A stretch of 64,000 nucleotides of DNA from Ceratodon purpureus (taxonomy: Eukaryota > Streptophyta > Bryopsida > Pseudoditrichales > Ditrichaceae). The first letter of the stretch is position 1; each line of letters starts with the position of its first letter. Below, piece after piece: positions 21,389-34,110 of this stretch. Where the stretch lies: positions 15,064,548 through 15,128,547 of the forward strand of contig CM026421.1 in the NCBI GenBank assembly GCA_014871385.1. The letters run 5' to 3'. The translations under genes were made by a program, and so were the position numbers. The notes beneath the pieces are model-generated. The model made no database searches. It was given only the letters and a program-made list of their open reading frames with translations, and was not told the DNA's origin.

Positions 21389-21751
21389 CTACTTTGCCTT
21401 GCGATGGAGTAGATTTTGTTTGTTCCAAAGTTGAAGTTGCTCGTCCTGAAGTTGAAGTTGCTTGTCCCAAAGTTGTTGTTTTCCCCACCAAAGTTGACCT
21501 CGATTGTTCCAAAGTTGCGATCCTTTAGCCCGAAGTTGATGTTTCTCTTCGGAGACTAGTTTTCTCTCTTCATCACTAGGAGATATGATGATCTCTTCTT
21601 CCACTCTTCCTATCATCACTTTTACTCTTCTTCTCTGCTCTTCCTTTCTTTCTATATGATTTTGCTTTCTTTTTATCTGTTCATCTGTTCTAATTATCTC
21701 ATTTACTATTCTTTTTAATCTCTTTATCAAGTACCTTCTAGCATCATCCAT
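21389..21751 (-). CDS. hypothetical coiled-coil protein with QL/LW repeats
   Basis: From the ATG at 21751 (MDDARRYL) the frame runs 120 codons. It is highly charged: helix-prone K/R/E in the first 70 residues, then a run of short repeats of the type QLWxKQ, QLQDEQ and QLWNKQ. The DNA repeats GAAGTTG-type words on the plus strand, so the protein pattern may just be a simple-sequence expansion. I recognise no family. No intron signals or neighbours help. It may be a degraded gene tail or a chance frame across a repeat. Confidence 0.25.
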   Translation of the reverse strand: MDDARRYLIKRLKRIVNEIIRTDEQIKRKQNHIERKEEQRRRVKVMIGRVEEEIIISPSDEERKLVSEEKHQLRAKGSQLWNNRGQLWWGKQQLWDKQLQLQDEQLQLWNKQNLLHRKAK

Positions 21752-21763
21752 TCTTCTCCACAA

Positions 21764-24700
21764 CTCAATTCAGTAGGCAATGAACAATGAGAGCTCGATC
21801 CAAAAAACACAACCTTTTAAGACCTTCAAAATCAATAGAAAGAAAACAAAAGTCACCACCTATCAAATCCTAGATCTCCTCAATTCCAACTTCAAATTCT
21901 ACTTCCTCTTCAAATGAAAACAAAACAAGGAACCTTAACAATCCTTATACAACTTTCTCACAAAATCTCACAATACTTCACAATAATTAACTACCAATCA
22001 AAAGGTGAGGTGAAGAACTTAATTTATCTTCTAAATAGCCTCTAGATACAATTACAGACCAACAATATGTTGGTCTAAGCTCACCCACTCAACCATAAAG
22101 AATGAACCTCAATAAAAAAAGAGCTTTTACCTTCTCACTGAGGACTTAATTTTCTTCACCATAAGAACAGGTAGTTTCACTTTTACTCTTTTTACTTTTA
22201 TTTCAAAATTAAATCAAATCTATAGATTTTTAAGTCCATTAATTCCTTCATTGGATTAGTTTATTTTTTTAAGTCTTTTATTATCTAAATCAAGTGGAGT
22301 TAACTCCAATGCAACTCATCTAAACTTATTTAAGTCTAGAGTGGTCTAATTCTAATGTGTTAAATGCGGAGTTGTCTAATTTCAGTGTACATCTATAATT
22401 GACAACTTCTAGTCCATCCATCTTACTATGGATTGTTTTCTTCTTTTCATCCTTTGCTTGAAAGATTTATTCATCCAACAAATATCTTTAATTATAGTAC
22501 AAATCCCTCAATTCCTAAATTGCCTATAGCCATAGGATTTCCAAAGAAACAAGGTGATTTTTATAGATTTTATTATTATGTTTTTATTTAGAAATAAGTT
22601 TTATAATATATTCCAAAAAATATTAAAAATTAGATTCTTCTTTCTATCATTACATAAAACAACTTTTGATATTATCCGACTCAAAATTCTCTAAACATTT
22701 TTTTTGGATTTCTATTTAATTATTATATAGAAACCTCTTTTCTAGTTTCTGGTGATAAATCAATTTACATTCAACTTAATTATAGATAACCTATTTTAAA
22801 TTGAATTATATTAGATTCTATAGTTTCTATATTTTTTAATAAAAATTAATTCTTGTGAAAATTTCTTATTTTGTAAATTATGTTTTTATTTAGAATATTA
22901 AACAAAAGATTAAAAAGTAAAGTAATTTTTTCTTTTACTAAAAAATTACACTCTAATTGTAAAGGAATATTTTTTATTAATTTCATTATTGATGTTGCAT
23001 AATAATTTTGCTTCATAGTTTTTCCAAAATATAACTTTAAATGCAAAAATTTGTCACATTTGAATTTTCACTCTATTCTAATTCTCTTGATCATCATAAA
23101 TTTCTATTTGTGAAAATTATCCTCCAAATTAACTTTCAAATCAAATTCATCCTCAAAATAATTTTCAAATCAAATCCAGCTTCATATTATCACTTTAAAT
23201 ATTAATGCTGAAAGTGTTCATGTTGTGATGTCCACGTATGTTCAAGGTAAAGCGTATTTTACTTTAAGTAGAATGCTAGACCGTTGTGTAGAAGGAAAGG
23301 AAAAACACACTAATTTTGTTTTGGTAAACTATTAGCATCAATGAATCAACTACAAAAAGTTAGGATTACCAGGAGTAAATTTCATTCACCCTTCCCTTGT
23401 AGAGTGCTATTTTCAAAGTGTCATTCCTATCTCAACATTTACGTCAGGGTTGTCAACAGTGTAGTTATTTACAAAGAACTAGAGTTTTGGCAATGCTGCT
23501 ACTCTCACTTCTACGTTTAATTTCTATAATATATACTCGGGTTAGGGAAGCATAACACAGTGTTTGCATTACAGATCAGTAGTAAGTCCAAAAGACATAT
23601 GCACAAGAGGAAAAGGAAAGGAAGACAAAAAGATAAAAGCGAAGGCTTAAGATTAAATTTTAATCTTTTAGCAAGCCTGGTTGCAAATGTCAGTGTAAGG
23701 CAGACTGGGTACCATGGGTGGCTGAGGCATAAATTGGTACAAATGGAGAACTACAGTATGGTTAGTTGTCCTCATACCACCCACTGCCCCAAAACTGATC
23801 AGTAGATTCCCCAAAACCGATCAGACCTAATTCCTAGATTGTCAAAAATAGATGTCCTCATTTGTACATTAGAGCATGTAATCGATTTTGGGTCACATGT
23901 TTACTTTGCACTTTGGAATTCTGAAGAAAATTGAGAACTGCATATTCACTAGTGGAAACCATGTCATATTTGACCAAAAATTTTGGTCAAACAGGACACC
24001 CTTCCTTGAGATCCTTATGAAATCCTATTTTGAAACCTCTCATATTTTTTTTCAGAATTTACCACTGCTCAAAATACCCTAAACTGCTTAAGTTGGTGGT
24101 TTTAGGACATTCAACCATAGTATCATACCAGCAGACCTCCTTCGAAGAGAGCATTTCCTGTCCCCAAGCCCAACTTTGTAAGTGTTCTGCAGCACAGCCA
24201 TCTTGGCATAGACTAATGCTATTTTGCTACAAATGGTTTTTTACAGGTAAATAGATGTCCACAACTGTATCCATAAGTGTATACTATGGACCCCAGTTTA
24301 TACAATTTTTTTTACCTATCCTGTATGTGCAGGTACCATAAACCCAAGTACTCAGAGAAATTCTCTAGAATAGATACCACTTATTTATACCATTATCTTG
24401 GTATAAAATCTGAAGAATGTGGGTATCAAAATGCAAAAAACTAATTTCGTGCTGGATGCTTTTGAAAAGTGTTTTAGACTTTTGATTTGACATACAAAAT
24501 ATATATTGGACGCTTATTCTTGCTTTGATAAATTTTCCTAGATCCATGCTTGTATGTTTTTAATTACATATTTGGCTAAAAACTATGGTGTGTCCAAAAT
24601 ATAACAACAAGAAGTATATGATTTTTTTGGCCCCCACTTTTTAGGACAACAAGAGTCTTGAAAATTCAATAAAAGTCAATTAATTTTTTTTAAAAGTAAA

Positions 24701-25115
24701 ATCTTAATTTATCCTTACCTTGGTATCATTTGTTTAAAATAAATACCCTTGCCCAAAAGGTTGACTAAAAAGAAATTCCTGAAAAACACCATCAAAGTCA
24801 ATCAAATGTTTAAGGGAGTTTTCATTCCCTTGAACAGTCTTTGATCAAATGTATCGAGATTAATTTGGAATAATATCTGCACTTGCATGTTAAAGTTATT
24901 CAGCGTGACCTGCTTCTCATTAGTTCTAGTTGTTAGAAGCAAAACTTCTTTTGATAGTTTCACGGCAATCAGAATGGGATGATGTTCATAGTTAGTCTGC
25001 AAAGAATACTTCCACAGCATCTAGATTTGACAGGTGATTTATGCCGATGAAATATATCAATATTAGGGCAAAGGAGAACTTGGCTTCACATTAGTACAAA
25101 AGTTACAGACGCATT
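21764..25115. other. AT-rich spacer, no recognised gene
   Basis: Long AT-rich stretch with only short frames. A moderately GC-richer part at about 23380-24250 shows no family match by eye. An inverted pair TTTTACAGGTA / TACCTATCCTGTA-like flanks about 24240-24330. Nothing coding is supported. Confidence 0.4.
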
Positions 25116-25418
25116 TCAAAAGATCAGGCTTGACTGGAGTGGAACTTGTAAATCTGCTATTGACTGAGGTGAACATGTAAATGTCCATTGAGGTGAAAAG
25201 ACATGCATAATTGTGAGGGACAAGTGCCATGAAGACTTGTGAAAGGGAACAGATTGAAACAACTCATAGCAATTTGAATGAGCAGAAAAGCTCCCAATAA
25301 ACAGTGGCAGCCGAAAACAGAGTGAGAGATTCCTCAAAAAAATTGAAACATTTGTTATCCAGGTTGTTACAAAAATTTACAATCATCTGCGATGGTCCTA
25401 GTTTTGCTATCAAGTTCT

Positions 25419-26477
25419 TTACACTAGAAGCCAGTGGGTGAGCAAATTTGAATCTACTCTTTGTTTGGCAGACTCTACACTTGTACACTCTCCCTTTTCT
25501 GAACGAGGGCTCTTATTAGTTTTATTAAACAAACCAGAGTTGTCAAGACCGTGACATAGGGAGTTGATTTCAGAGATATTGAATAATGTAGGCTTGTTCC
25601 CAATCACTGCATCAAGGCACTTGACGTTTATTCCTCCATCTTTGTTGAACTGGGGAGGTGTATACCCTTTCAAAAACCACTCATCGGTCCTAATACAAGG
25701 AGCTGTGATACGAGTTATGGAATTGGGATCCAAAATCCTTCGGATGATCCTTGTAGCATCCAAGGAAATAGAAGATGGACAAGTAAACTCTCCCTTAATT
25801 ACATTTTTGAATAGAGCAATGGTGTTTCTTCCTTCAAATGGCAAGTAGCCAGCCAGAGATACAAAAAGGATGATGCCGCATGACCATATGTCTGCCGCTG
25901 CTCCGTCATACCCTGTACCAGAGATCAATTCCGGAGATACGTAACTGGGAGTACCGCACCTTGTATGAAACAACATGTCCGATCCCCATTGTTGACATAG
26001 GGCACTTATGCCAAAGTCGGCAATCTTCAAGTTGCCATTCGTATCAATAAGTAAATTCTCCGGCTTGAGATCCCTGTGAAAAACATTGCGGCTATGGCAA
26101 TATTGAACGCCATCTATTAGTTGTTGAAAGTATTTTCGGCCTTCATCTTCCTTGAGTTTTTTTTGAGCCTTGATTTTGTCGAAAAGAGTTCCACCGGCCA
26201 CATATTCAAGTACAAGATATATCTTGGTCGCACTAGCCATGACTTCAAGGAGTTTGACAATGTAGGGGTGGTTGACAAGCTTCATGCTTGCTATTTCCCT
26301 CTTAACCTTGTCGATCTGCCCACGTTTGAGTATCATGTCTTTGTCCATTACTTTAATGGCTACATTAACCCCACTCTCCATGTTTCTTGCAATCCTGACC
26401 TTCCCAAATGCTCCTTGACCAAGGATTCTTCCAAGCTCATATTTCCCAACCCGGGTGGAAAAACTCATGAACCGCAT
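25419..26477 (-). CDS. CIPK/SnRK3-type Ser/Thr kinase, single exon, C-terminal domain broken
   Basis: From the ATG at 26477 (MRFMSFSTRVGKYEL) the frame encodes 352 residues. The kinase domain is complete: GQGAFGKV loop, VAIK lysine, FHRDLKPEN loop, DFGISAL, GTPSYVSPE (where APE is usual), and DIWSCGIIL. After the kinase a GYTPPQF linker leads to NISEINSLCHGLDNSGLF, which corresponds to the NAF/FISL motif but has lost its core NAF residues. The phosphatase-interaction domain is missing: the frame ends soon after, while a neighbouring frame (about 25464-25400) reads KSRFKFAHPLASSVKNLI, resembling the usual RF-x-S-x-P start of that part. A frameshift is likely. CIPKs respond to calcium through CBL partners; this one would lose proper CBL docking. 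Recent pseudogene or CBL-independent kinase. Confidence 0.75.
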   Translation of the reverse strand: MRFMSFSTRVGKYELGRILGQGAFGKVRIARNMESGVNVAIKVMDKDMILKRGQIDKVKREIASMKLVNHPYIVKLLEVMASATKIYLVLEYVAGGTLFDKIKAQKKLKEDEGRKYFQQLIDGVQYCHSRNVFHRDLKPENLLIDTNGNLKIADFGISALCQQWGSDMLFHTRCGTPSYVSPELISGTGYDGAAADIWSCGIILFVSLAGYLPFEGRNTIALFKNVIKGEFTCPSSISLDATRIIRRILDPNSITRITAPCIRTDEWFLKGYTPPQFNKDGGINVKCLDAVIGNKPTLFNISEINSLCHGLDNSGLFNKTNKSPRSEKGECTSVESAKQRVDSNLLTHWLLV

Positions 26478-26776
26478 GGTAATTGACTTCCCAAATGAAA
26501 ATAACAACCAGTAACCTCTCAAGCAATAAACTCACCTACCAGTAAATGGTGGCAACAATCTTCTCTACAAAAAACCATACTAGAAAGTAATATCAATAAT
26601 CTCATCTATCATAACAGTACCAATAAGTGATGGCAATAACATTGTTTACAAACTCCAGCATCAACTCTGTAAAATGAAGGGAAAAAATGATAATAACTCT
26701 CAATGTCTAATATTAACTTTGCTTACAAACTCTACCAACAACTTTGTGAACTGAAACAAAGAATTGAGAAGGACTC

Positions 26777-26784
26777 TTTATATA
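26777..26784 (-). promoter_or_regulatory. TATA box upstream of the CIPK-type gene
   Basis: TATATAAA on the minus strand, about 300 bp upstream of the ATG at 26477. With a start site some 30 bp downstream, it gives a 5' leader of roughly 270 nt. Confidence 0.4.
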
Positions 26785-26789
26785 CAAAA

Positions 26790-29700
26790 TAAAATCCTTT
26801 TACTTTCAGTGAACAAACCAGAAACGGATGAAATCCCGAACGCGTGCACTCCAAGTCTCATCCAGGATTAAATGAATTTCGAACCAACAGAACATCAACG
26901 AGGAAACGATAATCCGTCGAAGTAGCCACCGACCAACGGACGTCGAGACGGGCGACCAGTGGAGGAAGCCGCGAGCGACCTACGGACGAAGCAACGGGGA
27001 GAGACGACGAGTATTCGAGAAGCGAAGATAGTTCAGGATAATGCAAAAATCATTCAGGATAGTATTGTCCAAGTGTAAAAACCAGCCCATTTCCGAGGAC
27101 ACCTTCTTGCACTGACGATGTTATTGATCAGGAAATGTGACCATTATTGTACAATTTTGTTCAGAGCTTCAGAGAAATGAGCACACCATCACATTCACCG
27201 ACCTACACCTTTCAGAGGGGCAAATGTATGGTTGCCTCTGTGGCTTTGCCTCTTCAGACAGAGCAGAGCCAATTGAGAGGTTTTAGCCAGCAAGTTGATT
27301 GCGAAATGGAAACTGTTGCTTTCGTTGTTACCTGGCAATAGTAGATTTTCAATAGTGCAACTTCGTCTCCCAGCTGGGTCCATTGTCAGTGAATGTTGAT
27401 TCGGTCTGAAAGGAGTTTGTGTGTGAACTGTGCTCAATGAGGCACATGCTCATCAGTCCTCGCTCTGGTCGAGGAAACTTATATCGATGTTAAAATCGGT
27501 ATGTCAAAGATGTCCTACCATACGTTAAGATGTTATTTCCTTACTGGTTCGAAATGGCTGTGTGTTACAAAATTAAAAGAATTTTAAATTTAATAATGCC
27601 AGCTGAATACAATCCATTTGTAGTGAATATAATCCATTCTTCTATCTCTAAAGATATCAAAACCTGGAACCAAATGGCTTGGATGGTGATGAGTGTGCTC
27701 TGGAAAATGCATTGAGGCATTTCCTCATCGAACGTCGTGACTATTCCACCGAAATGTCAAGCATGAAATGAGTGACGTTGTAAAATTGCAGGCTCTTGAC
27801 CTGGAGTCATCAAAGCGTCATTAAATTCCACAAACAATTAGGATGGCAAATGCCTGAAGCAGCTGCAGAAAGAGTCTGGAGCTTGCAAGACGAATAATTT
27901 GTTTGCATCGGAAACAGTTCCAATGTACTGCTGGCGATTATACATGAAAAGCAGAATACGGTAACCATTTGGCACTTGAAAGAAGAAGCAGGTCATGCAC
28001 AAGGCTGAACCGCGTCAAATTACAGTCATGTAAACCGACGTATTCGGAAACTTCACGTGACGGGTGTTGCAGCTTAAATTGATAATCAGCAAAATTTTGT
28101 AGCACCGAATTATCCTCATCCCCTCACACAAAAGAAATTCAAATGCCTTCGAATTACTTAGTGACCATTCCTTCACTGCGATTATCATCATTTGCTTACC
28201 CTTTTCCCCAGTCGCACCGGTAAGAAATAACCATTTCCTGCACATTGAGTCATGAACTCCGAAACTGGCCACTCATGTGAATGCTTTGCAGATTCAATGG
28301 AGTTGGTCCCGTCTCAAAGCTGATTTTCGGAAGCAATCTTTGACTAAGATCAGTCTGTCCATGAGTGCAAACGTGGACCAAACTCACCGAATCTTTGAAC
28401 ATCTGAGTGGCTGTCTCTCTTAAATGAAGATAAAAAGAGAGCGACGATTGACTGATGATTCTATCGCTGGCTTAGATCAGGCCTTTGTACTGTACATTCA
28501 ACAGTACAATTCATGTTCTCTGTATGATAATATGATGAACCTGCACATCGTTGACATTGAAGGTACTGTTTTTGGCCCGACGTGCTGCGGAATTCAATTC
28601 CATTACAAAAGATTGAAAGTAAATGATGAATTTGCCATTCTGTCCTGCAGTTGCCAGGGCCTCTGCATTGCAGTATATGGTCATTGTAGAGGCTTTACTC
28701 CTCCGTGTCACCATGCCATAAAATTCTATCGCACGGCAAGACTGTGTTTAAGCTCAATGGTTCACAGAAACATGTCAACCAGTCGGCTAGAAACTGTTGT
28801 GAATTTAACTAAGCCATACCAGTAAGTGCTAGCTTAGTATAATGTGTGGAGTCTGGACTGCCTATTCTGAGAGGAGTTGTTGGTCAGCGACCTGGTTGTG
28901 TAGACTGCAAAATTGTAGCTCTGGCTATCCTCACTTAAAGAAAATGCAAAGCGGTTATCTGTAAGGTGCCCAAATGATGTTCACATACAGGCACGAGATA
29001 TACATAAGTTCTTGCTTATGTTGCTGTTTAACTATGACCTTTTGTGAGGCCGAGGTCGATCATTGCGAATAGTATGTTGATCAGATTTCAGAGAGGAGGT
29101 AAGTTGGTAACTGACGCGGAGGGTTACTTAGCTAAAGATGCGATTCTCAGTCATAAAGATAGTGGCAGTAGAAGTCAGATGTTGTTTTCACGACACAGGC
29201 CACACCCTCTCGTACAGGGATGGTCCAAGGAACGTGAGAAAGATATCTTCTAATCCACGTACCACTCAGGCTGCTCATTAAGTCACCTGTTAAGGTATTA
29301 AATGGCCACACACGACTACAACCCAAAACAATCAAGACTGCCGGCTAGAAATCACTGAAGTTTGAACAGTGACATCATATTCTTCACAGTTGAGATTGTC
29401 ACGAACTTGATAACACGTATCAATGCCGAGTTCTGTCTTCAATTTGTTACCACTGTACTTCCAAAAGTTAGTGACATCTCCGCCATTTTGAACACACATC
29501 ATCCATCCATCACCTACCACCATATTGGCAACATTCTTTATCACAATCAAGTAACAAGGCAGGAAGATTGGGCACTAAGGAATTGGATACAGGTGCATTT
29601 ACATACAGGAAACTACCACAAGTCCCGATGGAAATAGTGTGCTCTGCCTTGAGCCAAGCTTCAACTTCCGAGTCGACGAAGACGAAGTACCACTGTCAGC

Positions 29701-30300
29701 TGAACGATAGAGCCTGCCATTAAAGCCTACACACCAGACAATTCAACCTTGGCGCTTCCACCTGCAGCAGTACTACATAAACTCACTCTGTTCTACTGAC
29801 AGTCCACCATGCTCAAACAGTACAGCTACTAGTCGCCTCTGCAACATCCCCGCCAGCGCCTGCAGAGCAGCCTACCCAATTGATTGCAACCATCACTCAC
29901 TGATTCATCTTGTTTCCCACCTCCTCCTCATCTAGCATGTCTCCAGCTCTTCTCCAGCACCTCTGCACATCCTGTACCCTGATCGATGGAGACGGCGAAG
30001 CAACTCAGCTCAGCTAGTCACCTCTTCATAGCCATTCGACCAATACTTGCATCAGCCATGTCAGCTGGCTGGAGCACCACCTTCGGCGCAGCTCTCTGAA
30101 CTCTCTCTCTCTCTCTCTCAACCCTTCGAGGTTTTGAAACTAGATTCAGTCGTTCTCCAACTGGGCTCATGTCTTCGGATCATCGTTGGTCACAAGAACA
30201 ATGGGGATGTTTCTGGAGTGAGTATGCAATAGTCCTCTTCAATACTTAGACCCTAGATTTTCATATATCCCACGGTCAACTGACACATTGCCAATCTTGC
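26790..30300. other. spacer of moderate GC, no recognised gene
   Basis: The composition is closer to that of genes than of the AT-rich tracts, but no frame shows a family signature. The longest frame (28424-28825, 133 codons, plus) is Cys/His-containing but featureless. A CT microsatellite lies at 30101-30119 just before PME2. Untranslated exons or non-coding RNA cannot be excluded. Confidence 0.4.
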
Positions 30301-30306
30301 GGAGCA

Positions 30307-30314
30307 GATATATA
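30307..30314 (+). promoter_or_regulatory. TATA-type element upstream of PME2
   Basis: ATATATA about 55 bp before the PME2 ATG. This would imply a short leader of about 25 nt. Confidence 0.3.
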
Positions 30315-30366
30315 CTCTCCGATTTCTAGAGTATTTTCGGTTCATTCCCAGCTGGGGTATGTAATC

Positions 30367-32426
30367 ATGTCTCGGTCATTTTTTATTATTCTAGGATTTC
30401 TATTACTCTTTGAGCCCCTCAGTGTTAGCTGCACCAGACAACTTCAGGAATCTGAGGCTCAATCCATCGGAGAGCAAGGTGGTAAATTAGGGCGAGAGGG
30501 GGGTCATGGTTCGGAAGAATTTGCAAGATGGGTGGAGAGAGTGGGACAGAAACACAGGCTGAAGCTGGAGCAGCAGCAGGCAAGGGCTATGCAAGGGGAG
30601 AATGGGAGTAGGCTCTTTGGGGAGGATCCATCCTTAGCTCCACCTGACCTTTCGGCCATGTTTCCGGGGTTGAAGCAATACTCTGACTGGGAGAGTGTGG
30701 TGTCTCCCGGGACGTATATTGTTGTGGATCAGAATGGGTTTGGGAACTTCAGGGGGATTTGGGAGGCTATAGATTCCATACCCAATGATGTATCTCGCCA
30801 GTACCGCATCACTATTCAAGTCAATGCTGGCACTTACAGGTAACAATGATCACAGCATACTTCGCCACAGTTTGTATGGAAATTAGGGGTGTGTGCATGA
30901 AGGCGACTCTTGTTGTTGAATCCTGCTTGTACAAGTGGTTTTGCATTCCTTAATCTAATCTGTTCTAGATCATTCTCTGGCATGAATGTAATGAGATTAA
31001 GACATGCTGAAATCCAGAGTAGCCCAGGTGCCAAATAGAGGAATTTATGTTGTTTATCTAGCTTTTGGATCATGTCATCGCCATTCCATGAAATAGATTG
31101 TCAAGTCTGATTCTGAGTATAACTCTTAGTGTTGTCACAATGCAGGGAAAAATTGTACATCGGTAAGGAGAAGCCCTTCATCACCATGGTAGGGATTGGG
31201 GATCCTGTAATAGTGTGGGATGATACCAAGTCCATTGCAGGAAATCGGACTTTTGAGAGCGCCACTTTTGGTGTCGGCGGGGATTTCTTCATGGCTATCA
31301 ACATGACGTTTCAGGTTTGTGTACAGTGCCATCACCATCAAATGCGCCCACCAATTTATAAACATTCCCAAGAATTTCTGAATAAGACTATTAGTCACTG
31401 TTTTGTTGTTGTTGCTTACATAGTCTTCATCTAAGACAGTGCACTGTTGTGGTACATTTGTGCAGAATTCCGCACCAGCGCCTCCACCAGGGGCTGTTGG
31501 TATGCAAGCTGTGGCTCTTCGTGTTACTTCAGACGTAGCAGTCTTCTACAACTGCAAAATACTTGGTAACCAAGACTCGCTATACGATCACAACGGCAAG
31601 CATTACTTCAAGGATTGCTTCATCCAAGGAAGCATCGACTTCATCTTCGGAGACGGTCTTTCAATCTATCATGTACAGCCTTCCAAGACTATTCTAACTT
31701 AATATCATAAATTCCCGTTTAATAGCACATCATCTTCGAACTTATGGCTTCAATTTGGCAATTAATTCACCTCCTACTCAGACGTATCCTAATGATCCAA
31801 TGCTGTACTGATTCATGTGCAGAAATGTGAGCTCAACGTTGTGCCAACCACATCAGGTGCAGTAACTGCACAGAAGAGGCAGAATGCAACCGACGACTCT
31901 GGATTTTCATTCCAGTTGTGTTGGATCACTGGAGCTGCTGGCCAAGTGTATTTGGGGCGTGCCTGGGGACCCTTCTCCAGAGTGGTTTACTCCTACACCT
32001 GGATGAACGATGTGATATATGCCCCTGGCTGGTTCGACTGGGGCAATTACACCAGACAAGAGTAAGCACACTCCCTCAATAGAAAGCATTTATATATGAA
32101 ACATACCTGGGTTCAATATTCAAACAACCAGTTGGTTGAAACTACATACAACGAATCATACCTTTGTTAGCCATCAGCTCATTTCATGCTTTTGAATTCG
32201 TTGTCCATCTTTTGAGATGATAATCGGTGAAACTGTGAATATGGCGTGCAGGACGGTATATTATGGACAATACAAATGCTCTGGACCTGGTTCCAATCAG
32301 GCAGGTAGAGTAACTTGGTCCCATGAGCTCGCAGATTGGGAGGCCGCACCCTTTTTATCCCTCTCCTTTGTCGATGGAGAGGCTTGGATTCCACAGTATA
32401 TGAGACCCGTCGAGCCTTTAGTATGA
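30367..32426 (+). CDS. pectin methylesterase (pectinesterase), 5 exons
   Basis: Exons 30367-30839, 31146-31314, 31466-31672, 31823-32061, 32252-32426 join in phase to 420 residues. The N terminus ([20 protein letters not shown]) is a clear signal peptide. A Gln/Glu/Gly-rich region of about 100 residues follows before the catalytic domain, longer than in PME1 but unlike the four-helix PRO inhibitor domain. Active-site residues are Gln228 in MQAVALR, Gln250-Asp251 in GNQDSLY, Asp272 in DFIFG, and Arg329/Trp331 in YLGRAWG. The enzyme demethylesterifies pectin in the cell wall. All four intron positions coincide with those of PME1 (after GTY, after ISFE/MTFQ, after SLYK/SIYH and after the ARE/RQE codon), so the two are paralogues of the same clade, 14 kb apart on opposite strands. 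Confidence 0.93.
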
Positions 32427-34110
32427 CAAGAATCATTGCTCGGAAGTAGTCATAATTTAGATATAATCTTGTCTACGTTAATCTGGGACGGAGCGTGGTT
32501 GAAACCAACCAAGTGATAGAACATCCTACAAGTTGCAGTTGTTGTCACTCACATTGAGGATATCATTGCTGGAGGATGTCATTGCTGAAGCGCAAATGTG
32601 GCCATCTAGAGATGCTTTCTAGCAGTTACATTAGATAAATTATTCTTTTGACAAGGCCGCAAAATTGGTCTGTCTGGCATCCTACAGGATATGTGAATTT
32701 ACATGGTTTTTTTCAGTTGAGATTACTTTGTCACCGTGGAGTCTGTTAGCGTATGAGATAAGCCTTTCCTGAGTTAAGGAAATAAATGTTAGAGGTACTC
32801 ATACCTCTGAACATCAATTGTTCCAGAGCATCCACTCTCCGTGTCCTTTACAGTACAAACTTTTTTATTCCTTGATGAGATGATATTATCCTTTCCGTCC
32901 TAGACAATTAAAAACTTGTAATTAGTGGAGAGTTTATTTTTTCATCTGAATGGAGTAAAATATAAAATATAATATAAATAGTTATATGTAATTATATAAG
33001 CAATTATTATACCATGCTATAAGTGCCTGGAGACCCTTGGCATTCATTATCATATTTTGCATATGTTTCCAATTTCCTCAATGGCTACCTCCCACACTCC
33101 CCATGCCTCGCAAAGCCATCCAATAATTCCTCAAATCACTCAGCTATATGTAAATATGTATCCTTAATAATTTCTCTATGTATTGTTTCTGATACTCTTT
33201 ACACAAACCCAACCCTCATCCTACTATTATCACGCCATAGGTGTAACACTTCACATAATAAGATTGTAAGACACCATCAAGTTCCAAATTCTAAAAACCA
33301 ATACTAATGCTGCAACAATAAAAATAGTTAAAATGATACATCACTACTTAATTCACCATCAAAAGAATAATGCAAAATCCAAAGCTTTACATTTATCTAA
33401 AAACATTATCTCTAAAAATTACATTTATTAATCAAACTCTTAAACGTCAAAAACACTAAGACTTCCAACCCTCCCTTTTCACTCTTTATAATTAAAGAAA
33501 TGAGTAAACATAAATCTAGGGGATGAAGCAAAATTGAATAGCGTATGTCGATATCACCTTCATTTATAAATAATTCTAAAAAGAGAAACTAAAAAAAATC
33601 AAACAATGGAAGGATGAAAATATGAAAATATGAAAAATTATTTCATGCAATCTTCGTCTAATTTTTATCCATCTAAGGTTGTTTTTAGTGACGTTTTTTA
33701 AAAAAAACAAAAACTGAAAAATTAAAATATTGGGAGACAAAAGTTATTATTTTCCCTCAGAAAAAGACATATTTGTTCAAGGGTGTTCAAACCTGCTATT
33801 GACGGTAGTAAGTTATTTAGAGATTTTTACTTCCATACCTTTATCATGTGGGCATGTAGATCAAACAGACACTTAATTCACATCGGTCTCCTCCGCAGAC
33901 CAAAGTTTCTCTCTCTAGTAAGTTATTTGGAGAGTGACCAGGTAGCCCTTTTGGTGAGCGCCAGGAAAGCCAGGAAGAGAAAATTACATCCAGGGAGCCA
34001 AGTTTGTGGTGCACATGACTGGTGCACTGGATTCACCAAATTCTCATCAAAGCACCCTGCTTTGCAACCTCTGCGCTAGCTGCTCTTGCATCGTCGCAGC
34101 GGCCCTGGCG
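32427..34110. other. spacer, AT-rich from 32900
   Basis: PME2 3' flank, then AT-rich sequence with no frame of interest. The part after about 33900 becomes GC-rich and is the upstream region of the PDZ gene. Confidence 0.4.

Noticed and set aside
28424-28825. 133-codon plus frame
   Set aside because: Contains scattered Cys and His but no spaced zinc-binding pattern or recognisable domain.
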